This document shows positions 17,201-21,962 of a DNA stretch of 23,871 nucleotides, in pieces (the first letter of the stretch is position 1; the number at the start of each line of letters is the position of its first letter). The position numbers and the translations under genes were made by a program. Location of the stretch: the NCBI GenBank assembly GCA_964530165.1, contig CAZGYE010000048.1, positions 1 through 23,871 of the forward strand. The letters run 5' to 3'. Origin of the DNA: CAZGYE01 sp964530165 (GTDB lineage: Bacteria; Planctomycetota; Planctomycetia; Planctomycetales; Planctomycetaceae). Under the pieces are notes generated by a model. It saw only the letters and a program-made list of their open reading frames with translations. It ran no database searches and was not told where the DNA came from.

Positions 17201-20200
17201 CCGTCAAACGTCGTCGAGATCCATTATCAAACCCCCATTGGGGGGCGAACATCGTCGAGCTCGGGATTACTTCGCGTCCGTCGGGAGATCGTCATTCCTC
17301 GAACGACGTACACGGTCCTGTTTTTGCGTTGGGAACTGGCCATCCCACCAGAATTGCGGATCGCGGCGGAACCCAATTCCGTCAGCTTGGTCGAAGCGTT
17401 ACCGAAGCGTTCCTCGTTAAGACGGTTTTTTGGTCCACTGGGTCGATCCAGCGACGAGGAGATGTTCAATCCGTTTCTTCGAAGCTCCTGGCGCAAGCTG
17501 TTTCTGGGAATGAGCAACAGACGGCCCGCCGCCCGGCCGGTCGAGCCGCCATTGCTGGTCGAGAGCGCATTCCCGCCTGCCGGCTGGAAGGTGTGGCGGG
17601 CAACTGCACCCAGTTCACCGGCGGTTGTGATTCTCGAAATGTGGAACCAACCGCGTGTGCTGCTGTCGTCCTGGATTGGTCTATTCGGCTGCTTGGCTGT
17701 CGGTTTCGTGCTGCGGCTGCTCTCGCTTCCTCACCGCGGCTACTTGGCCGCCTATTGGCTGGTTCCCTGCATGGCCGCCGCCTGGCTTGCGCCACCGGTG
17801 TCTGCGCAGATTGCGGGGGGGTGTCTGGCCGGGACGATCATTGCCATCCTGTTCCCGCGAGCGCTGCTCTTGGGGCTGAGATTCTCGACTCGCGATCGGC
17901 AGGGCATCTCGTTGGGCAGCACTCTGAGCATGCACCGCGCGGCTACCACCGCACTCTTGATCGGAACGGCATTGCCCTTGATGGCTTGGGCTCAAGAGTT
18001 GAGAGTCGAGAGTCGAGGGTCGAGAGAAGAAACTCGGAATTTAGCTCTCAACCCTCAACCCTCAACCCTCAACTCTCAACCCTCAACTCGCAATCACTTT
18101 GAAGTGACTCGCAATCACTTTGAAGTGATGATTCCTGTCGGTCCCGACTTGAAACCGTTGGAGAAGTCGTCGCTTGTTTACGTGACGAAGGAGCTCATCG
18201 CGCGTCTTCGTGAACTCAAAGAGAGCCGCCGGCAAAGGGCCGAATACTTAATCTCTTCAGCGGACTACCAAGCCACCTTCGACGCCAAGAAGTCGGTCGC
18301 CGTCGACGCGACGTATAAGATCGCCGTCTTGTCTGCCGAAACAACGACGTGGGTCCACCTGCCCATCAGACATGCAAATCTCGCGGGCCCCGGCGAGTGT
18401 CGTGTCAACGGCAAGCCTCAGCCGGTGTTGCGCAGCCGGGACGGCAACGACCTTGTCGTCGAACTGGCACCCATGCGCTCTCGACCGGCGATGCCGGTTG
18501 CGAGCCGAAAGTCGAAAAGAGTGGAGAGTGGAGGGTCGAGGGTTGAGAGAAGAAACTCGGAATTGAGCTCTCCACTCTCAACCCTCCACTCTCCACTCTC
18601 AACTCTTAACCCTCAACTTTTTGAGGTGGTATTGCGGCTGCGTCCGCCGGTGTCCACTGTTTCCGGCGGCGGGAGTTTCAAAATGGGCATCCCCGCCGTC
18701 TGCGCAAGCCGGCTGTCACTCAAATTCGCCCCCCCATGGGGGGTTGATCGTCGCTACGAAGCCCTCAATGTGGCAGGCGCCCGCGGAGAGGTCACCGGGC
18801 CGGACGACGCCGGAACGGCAACCGCCTCCCTGGGGAAGACCGGCGACTTTCAAGTTGCGTGGTCGGCGAACAAACAACCCACGAAAGAGCCGGCGTCGAT
18901 GGAGGCGGAAATCGCCTGCCTGATCGAAGCGCATCCGACCCGGCTGGAATTCCATTACCGGGTCGCCACTCACGTCTTGCGGGGAAATGTCGACTTCGTC
19001 ACCTGGCAGATTCCCCGCGAGATGATTGTTCGAGAGTGGAGAGTCGAGAGTGGAGGGTCGAGAGTAGAGAGTCGAGAGTTCAGAGTCGAGAGTTCTCAAC
19101 CCTCAACGCTCAACTCTCAACTGCTCATTGAATTCTCGACTCCGCAGACCAACGACTTTGTCGTTTCAGGCTCGTTCACCATGCCGATTCGCTCGGGAGG
19201 AGAGACCATTCGAGTGCCGGCGATTGATCTGTTCGGCGACAGGACGCCCGGCGAGAACGTTCGCGTCACTCGGAACCAGCTTGCCGTTTCGACGACATCG
19301 GAATTCCGTGCGAGCGTACCGGCCGGCTTGCCCGCCACGGCCGGCTCGGCAAAACGTCCCGCTGCGACGGCGGTCGTCGATCGGCTTTTCAAGGAGTGGG
19401 CCAAGGAGTTGGGAGTTCGCGAACCGCAGCTCGCCTTTCAACTGAGCAGTTCCTCGGAATTGTCGTTTCAGCTCGTTCGGCTGGTTCCGCGTCGCACGGT
19501 GCTGATGAACCAGGAGGGCCGCGTCGGCAAGACGAAGCTCTTGTGGAAGCTCACGGCAGAGATCGAAACATCGGCGCCGGGCGCATTTCAGCACAGGCTG
19601 CTCGTCGATCCGCGACTCACCATCGATGAGATCTCTGTCGAGGAAGATCGGGCGCCGCGGCTGGTCCGATGGTCGCGGACGGGGAAGCGCGTCGTCCTCT
19701 TCTTGAGCGGCAAGCCCAAGGACATCCAAGATCTCTCGCTGACAGGGAGCATGCCGCTGGGCTTGGGGGCGGAGATCGCTTTGCCCTGGATTCGTTTTGA
19801 AGATGCCGAGGTCCTTCAGCGGTCGAAGCTGCTGCTCGTGCATGAACCGGACGTGTCGGTCAAGTTGCTGGAGCCGGCCCGGGTGGAGCTGGCCAAAGAA
19901 AATCCCCACCAAACGGCTGAAGACGGAAACGAAATCGTTCTGGGCCCGTTCCGGCTCGTTGACGACGCCAAGCTGCCACGAATTCGTGTCAAGGCACGCA
20001 GCGACCATGTCGGGGCCGATACGCTGGCGGTCCTCGAACGGCGTACCGGCGGTCGCTGGAGCCTCTCGACCGCACTGCGATTTCATGATTTCACGCGAAA
20101 CGCGAGTCGGCTTCAGATCCGCATCCCTGCAGAGCTGACACGGGATTTTCAGATCGCGCCGGATAACGTGAAACGAACCGAAGAAAAAGATGCCGACGGC

Positions 20201-21619
20201 TCGGTGCTTGTCACCTTCGAGCCGGAGCGTCCGCCGGGCGGCGTTTTTCTGGCGACAGTCAGGGCAAGGTCGTTGGCGGTTCCGAAGAGGGGTCAATGGA
20301 AGCTGCCGGCTGTTTCAGCCGTCGATGCCGGCACGGGAGAACATTATCTGCTGCTTTCTTCGCCGGACTTGATGCGCCCGGCGGATTCGTCAGCGCAGCC
20401 GGTCGAGAGACACTCGCTTCCTGAGTGGATTTCGCGTGCCGCCGGCATCGACCCTCAAGCAAAGATGTGGAACGCCTTCCGACTCGACAAACGCCCGTGG
20501 ACACTCGTCCGGCAGCAATCCGATGCCGCGGTCGGGCAGACGCGGGTCCCGCTGATCGATACTCGGATTTGGCTGAATCGATATGCTCCGGAATTTGGTG
20601 AATCAACGCTTTTCATCATTCCGAACGGGGGACACTCGGTCGATCTGGCTTGGCCGCGCGGCTGTCATCTGCGCGGGCTGGTTGTCGACGGCAAAGCGAC
20701 GACGTCGCTGATCCCCTCCTCCGGCAAACTGACGGTTCCTCTCGACGCCACACGCGCGACGCACATTGTCACCGTCTGCTGGAGTCTCGACTCTGATTCC
20801 GCAGCGCGGCATGGCCGCCCCTGGCGGCGATTCGGCAGTGACTCGCAGAGCTATCCACAGCCCAGACGCGTCACCCTCGGGCGGTCGATTCTGACCCTGA
20901 TGCCGCCGCCCGCTTCCCAGTGTGTGATGCGCTACGGATTCACCAAGACGAGCTCACTCGATCACTCGCTCGACCGGCTCGCGGGCCTGCTCGATATGTT
21001 GCACGCTCAGCTCGCCGAAGCGGCCGATCAACCCGCCGCATGGGAGGCACTCCTGCGGGAACACGAACTCGTCAGACGCCGTTTGGCCGGCGCTTCCGCG
21101 GCTGGACACAGATGGTCGGACGAACAACGTCAACGTTTCACCCTGGCGACCCGTGACGTCGAGAGCCTACGTCAAACCGCCAATCTGGCGCCGTCCCAAG
21201 CGGTGCGGACCGTCTCGACAACTTCATTCGGCCCACAGCAAGCCCCGGCATTCGCAAACCGAAAGCTGGTTCATGGACGACTTCCGGTGGAGGATCCTCT
21301 GCCGTCCTTTTCCGTCTGGGTGATCGATGATCTGGTCGTCACCTGGATACTTGCGTCGGTTTGCCTTCTGATCGTGATACCTGTCGCGCACAGATTGGTG
21401 AGATTCGAAGCCGGCCTGTGGATGGAGGCTCATCAGCCGGTTTCCTGGGCGCTGCTGGGACTGGTTTGGTGGACGTGCCTTTCCGTCAGCATCATCGGGC
21501 CGCCGCTGTTGCTGTTTGCCGGGTTCTTGGCGATACGACGGCCCGAACGAACCGGCGAACAAGAAGACTTCGTCGTGCAGGAAGCTGGATCGGCAGACAG
21601 TTCTCCGGACCAGTCTTGA
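14291..21619 (+). CDS. Giant exported membrane protein B, apparent fusion of two A-like units
   Basis: I recognise no named family. The 2442-residue product starts at the ATG overlapping the stop of gene A. Its signal peptide n-region is encoded by a TTGCAAA repeat (KLQIANCKLQIFNL), followed by the core ACGTFFALLFPACTIAGG. Unit 1 (to about 1213) is beta-rich, with AEYSATF near its N-terminus, and ends in three hydrophobic segments (about 1115-1196). At residue 1214 a second signal-peptide-like segment (ALLIGTALPLMAWAQ) begins unit 2, which has ADYQATF and TWVHLPI near its start, a helical stretch at about 2230-2300, and two C-terminal helices at about 2343-2370 and 2386-2417. Repeat-encoded inserts lie at about residues 10-23, 45-58, 171-190, 238-265, 753-762, 1236-1280, 1407-1443 and 1581-1611. 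No ribosome-binding site precedes the possible internal ATG at 17930, so a single polypeptide is the simpler reading. Confidence 0.88.
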   Translation: MTPPAGGQRKLQIANCKLQIFNLACGTFFALLFPACTIAGGQEPLNRPGRTLNRPGRTADAFPQIRQVLVPVDSIAEHLNPSGNGTDRPARDWQAIGRRDYEALLHAAQPPPPGPDKAWIEFAEYSATFQNDTLRGGLLRATVKHFGDRAELMSLEPLNLAVSRLRWSKLVESRELKVQSSQPSTLDSQQFQDAVWGAMPDGRTALLVDSEHAKRLPARTFFADWTLKGRRLPYNVEPASPVRFPASPVEFPASPVRFPTSPVEFDVQVAPAVVSRFLLRVPEGYTVRCSAGHVARPQPADQPGFLVWRIDLGSRTRCLVTVSQEQKQAPHQQPLSLISSDVSYVVRQEGLELRAEFHLEVLRAAVKRLRFLLPAEMEVFSVTYGTDTPLGHKTVTQGGVGRLDVELPDPLLGLSRPIRIRGIAPAKLGRQWTLPPPSLRGAVLMTGRVNLQVDSPLVLQSIRASGYRQTAMVADAAEGETFTFQQFSPDARILVEVDTPRSILSAHEVTHVAADAETWELTSEIEWEARAGSTFVTRCSLPPKWKITDVRGASDSPGSGIAHWEITRKKGGGRVLVLEFLESLDPGTSHRVNVLASRLSAPPGEEVALPVPRPLDSGDVEILLAVSHLPRVLPVLVPGSGDAGSRVKQLEPDELPEFAQASPLFQAVKAGEKRPRLLLVGNTTTMAGKLYFKSTEPPVTAHVQVRLDVDSNQVSESFFARFQTVDAPVDRVFIYLTSTGPALVWELLAERKSGNAARGNAAVRRLSAERIPKTQYGQWNLPAGDAGELWKVALPSPQEGEFRIAASRTRTLAASENASLAFVPRAQEFQGVVELRVKKDVEIDVQADGLRAVDASAVEGRAAAARLEHSSRLWSYHEMTDRLTLRFPEENMPAQTGPLARLALRSLICAGNSGNDVHWARYEIGEPSNRGQFRFQLPAPAQLIEVRINGKKTTPSGQGRDYLLPPLPNRPSNVVEIHYQTPIGGRTSSSSGLLRVRREIVIPRTTYTVLFLRWELAIPPELRIAAEPNSVSLVEALPKRSSLRRFFGPLGRSSDEEMFNPFLRSSWRKLFLGMSNRRPAARPVEPPLLVESAFPPAGWKVWRATAPSSPAVVILEMWNQPRVLLSSWIGLFGCLAVGFVLRLLSLPHRGYLAAYWLVPCMAAAWLAPPVSAQIAGGCLAGTIIAILFPRALLLGLRFSTRDRQGISLGSTLSMHRAATTALLIGTALPLMAWAQELRVESRGSREETRNLALNPQPSTLNSQPSTRNHFEVTRNHFEVMIPVGPDLKPLEKSSLVYVTKELIARLRELKESRRQRAEYLISSADYQATFDAKKSVAVDATYKIAVLSAETTTWVHLPIRHANLAGPGECRVNGKPQPVLRSRDGNDLVVELAPMRSRPAMPVASRKSKRVESGGSRVERRNSELSSPLSTLHSPLSTLNPQLFEVVLRLRPPVSTVSGGGSFKMGIPAVCASRLSLKFAPPWGVDRRYEALNVAGARGEVTGPDDAGTATASLGKTGDFQVAWSANKQPTKEPASMEAEIACLIEAHPTRLEFHYRVATHVLRGNVDFVTWQIPREMIVREWRVESGGSRVESREFRVESSQPSTLNSQLLIEFSTPQTNDFVVSGSFTMPIRSGGETIRVPAIDLFGDRTPGENVRVTRNQLAVSTTSEFRASVPAGLPATAGSAKRPAATAVVDRLFKEWAKELGVREPQLAFQLSSSSELSFQLVRLVPRRTVLMNQEGRVGKTKLLWKLTAEIETSAPGAFQHRLLVDPRLTIDEISVEEDRAPRLVRWSRTGKRVVLFLSGKPKDIQDLSLTGSMPLGLGAEIALPWIRFEDAEVLQRSKLLLVHEPDVSVKLLEPARVELAKENPHQTAEDGNEIVLGPFRLVDDAKLPRIRVKARSDHVGADTLAVLERRTGGRWSLSTALRFHDFTRNASRLQIRIPAELTRDFQIAPDNVKRTEEKDADGSVLVTFEPERPPGGVFLATVRARSLAVPKRGQWKLPAVSAVDAGTGEHYLLLSSPDLMRPADSSAQPVERHSLPEWISRAAGIDPQAKMWNAFRLDKRPWTLVRQQSDAAVGQTRVPLIDTRIWLNRYAPEFGESTLFIIPNGGHSVDLAWPRGCHLRGLVVDGKATTSLIPSSGKLTVPLDATRATHIVTVCWSLDSDSAARHGRPWRRFGSDSQSYPQPRRVTLGRSILTLMPPPASQCVMRYGFTKTSSLDHSLDRLAGLLDMLHAQLAEAADQPAAWEALLREHELVRRRLAGASAAGHRWSDEQRQRFTLATRDVESLRQTANLAPSQAVRTVSTTSFGPQQAPAFANRKLVHGRLPVEDPLPSFSVWVIDDLVVTWILASVCLLIVIPVAHRLVRFEAGLWMEAHQPVSWALLGLVWWTCLSVSIIGPPLLLFAGFLAIRRPERTGEQEDFVVQEAGSADSSPDQS
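14321..14348 (+). repeat. TTGCAAA heptamer x4 in the signal peptide of gene B
   Basis: Four direct copies of TTGCAAA, followed by TTTTCAATTTG. Read in the gene B frame, it gives KLQIANCKLQIFNL, directly before the hydrophobic core of the signal peptide, so the repeat forms much of the n-region. Confidence 0.95.
14421..14462 (+). repeat. 21-bp tandem duplication with palindrome CCGCCCAGGGCGG
   Basis: Two identical 21-bp units, each holding the 13-bp palindrome CCGCCC-A-GGGCGG. They encode LNRPGRT twice, shortly after the signal peptide of protein B. Confidence 0.95.
14801..14858 (+). repeat. Heptanucleotide inverted-repeat island 2 (in gene B)
   Basis: The arms run GTTGAGAGTCGAGAGTTG ... CTCGACTCTCGACTCTCAAC. 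It encodes about VESRELKVQSSQPSTLDSQ in frame, right after the first beta-rich strands of unit 1. It is shorter than the other islands and shares the phrase AGTCCAGAG and the right flank CAACAATTTCAG with island 1. Confidence 0.95.
15002..15085 (+). repeat. 21-bp unit x4 encoding PASPV(R/E)F
   Basis: Four 21-bp units, each with the near-palindrome CCGGCATCGCCGG (the last has CCGACATCGCCGG). Units 1 and 3 end in TTAGATTT; units 2 and 4 end in TCGAATTT, so the array is two 42-bp dimers. The peptide alternates PASPVRF and PASPVEF. The reverse complement of the core, CCGGCGATGCCGG, also occurs singly at 16209-16221 and 18485-18497 in the same gene. Confidence 0.95.
16548..16575 (+). repeat. 15-bp tandem duplication with palindrome GCGGCAATGCCGC
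   Basis: Two copies of the 13-bp palindrome GCGGCA-A-TGCCGC with a 15-bp period. They encode GNAARGNAA in protein B, again with the reading frame kept. Confidence 0.9.
17230..17244 (+). repeat. CCCCCATTGGGGG palindromic word, copy 1
   Basis: A C5/G6 inverted repeat in the context AAACCCCCATTGGGGGGCGAA. A near-identical word lies in opposite orientation at 18730-18743. Here it is read as TPIGGR within unit 1 of protein B. Confidence 0.7.
17930..17995 (+). other. Internal signal-peptide-like segment in gene B
   Basis: An in-frame ATG at 17930 begins a segment with a basic start (MHR), a hydrophobic core (ALLIGTALPLM) and an Ala-x-Ala site (AWA before Q), the classic shape of a cleavable signal peptide. 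It follows directly on the membrane helices that close unit 1, and heptamer island 3 begins right after the putative cleavage site. It may be a fossil start of a once separate gene, a live internal start (giving a 1229-residue protein), or simply another membrane segment. Confidence 0.6.
17996..18087 (+). repeat. Heptanucleotide inverted-repeat island 3 (in gene B)
   Basis: The GAG-type arm, a spacer with AGAAGAAACTCGGAATT, then the CTC-type arm. The 28 nt at 18022-18049 match 18545-18572 in island 4 with one difference, so the two islands are related copies. It encodes about ELRVESRGSREETRNLALN followed by PQPSTLN units, directly after the internal signal-like segment. Confidence 0.95.
18086..18127 (+). 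repeat. 21-bp tandem duplication encoding (T)RNHFEV
   Basis: Two identical 21-bp units, each containing the palindrome TCACTT-TG-AAGTGA. They abut island 3 and encode TRNHFEV twice, with the frame kept. Confidence 0.95.
18511..18617 (+). repeat. Heptanucleotide inverted-repeat island 4 (in gene B)
   Basis: The GAG-type arm (with GTGGAGAG and TCGAGGG variants), the same spacer as island 3, and a CTC-type arm with CCACTCT variants. It encodes about RVESGGSRVERRNSELSS, then PLSTLHS and PLSTLNP, in frame. It is immediately preceded by the single word CCGGCGATGCCGG at 18485. Confidence 0.95.
18730..18743 (-). repeat. CCCCCCATGGGGGG palindromic word, copy 2
   Basis: A perfect palindrome whose flanks (TTCG on the left, TTG on the right) match, in reverse complement, those of the word at 17230-17244. 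It is read as PPWG in unit 2 of protein B. Confidence 0.7.
19031..19121 (+). repeat. Heptanucleotide inverted-repeat island 5 (in gene B)
   Basis: A long GAG-type arm (about 64 nt) and a shorter CTC-type arm. It encodes about REWRVESGGSRVESREFRVE, then SSQPSTLNSQL, in frame, within the beta-rich part of unit 2. Confidence 0.95.
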
Positions 21620-21649
21620 CGCGTTCGAACACTCTCACAAGTCCTTCGC

Positions 21650-21770
21650 GATCCGCACCGCGGCGCCCGAAATGGCCCGACGAACTGATCGGAAGAAACT
21701 CCGCAATGCCCTGAACGACGCCGAGAATGATGGCCTCCAAGTATTCCGCGCCCGGCATCGCTCTCTCCAT
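21650..21770 (-). pseudogene. uppP: 5' remnant of undecaprenyl-diphosphatase gene (uppP/bacA)
   Basis: Reading the minus strand from an ATG at 21770 (or 21758) gives a peptide containing YLEAIILGVVQGIAEF and then LPISSSGH, the highly conserved N-terminus of UppP, which recycles the undecaprenyl carrier in peptidoglycan synthesis. After SSSGH the family match stops: the frame continues to 21492 with unrelated Arg-rich sequence that is antisense to the end of gene B. A functional UppP needs about 260 residues with several membrane helices, so only about 35 codons are left. The rest appears deleted, with gene B's 3' end now next to the break. A sequencing error is unlikely to explain it, since no other frame restores UppP sequence. 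Confidence 0.65.
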
Positions 21771-21773
21771 ATA

Positions 21774-21952
21774 GTGTGGGGCAGGCTTTCCAGCCTGCCG
21801 TTACCGATCAGTGGGTGGCTAGGTCAGAGCGAACGCGATGGCCCAGATCCCAGACTTCCGGGCCTTCCCGTTGGTCAGACCCGGCCACCCGACGATCGGT
21901 GGACCTCCAACGATGCCGCGCCATTCGGCAGGCTGGAAAGCCTGCCCCACAC
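21774..21952. repeat. REPIN-like element with perfect 26-bp inverted ends and a nested 78-bp element
   Basis: The ends, 21774-21799 and 21927-21952, are perfect 26-bp reverse complements; each also folds on itself (GGCAGGCT ... AGCCTGCC). The 127-bp interior carries copy 2 of the 78-bp GGGTGGC/GCCACCC element. The whole lies between the uppP remnant and the end of the HtrA-like gene. The small ORFs that can be read here are by-products of the repeats. Confidence 0.88.
21813..21890 (+). repeat. 78-bp dispersed element with short terminal inverted repeats, copy 2
   Basis: It begins GGGTGGC and ends GCCACCC, is exactly as long as copy 1 at 4095-4172, and is in opposite orientation to it, with about 79% identity by eye. 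It is nested within the larger inverted-repeat element. A partial relative of its left part is at 478-505. Confidence 0.75.
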
Positions 21953-21962
21953 CATCCTCCAT

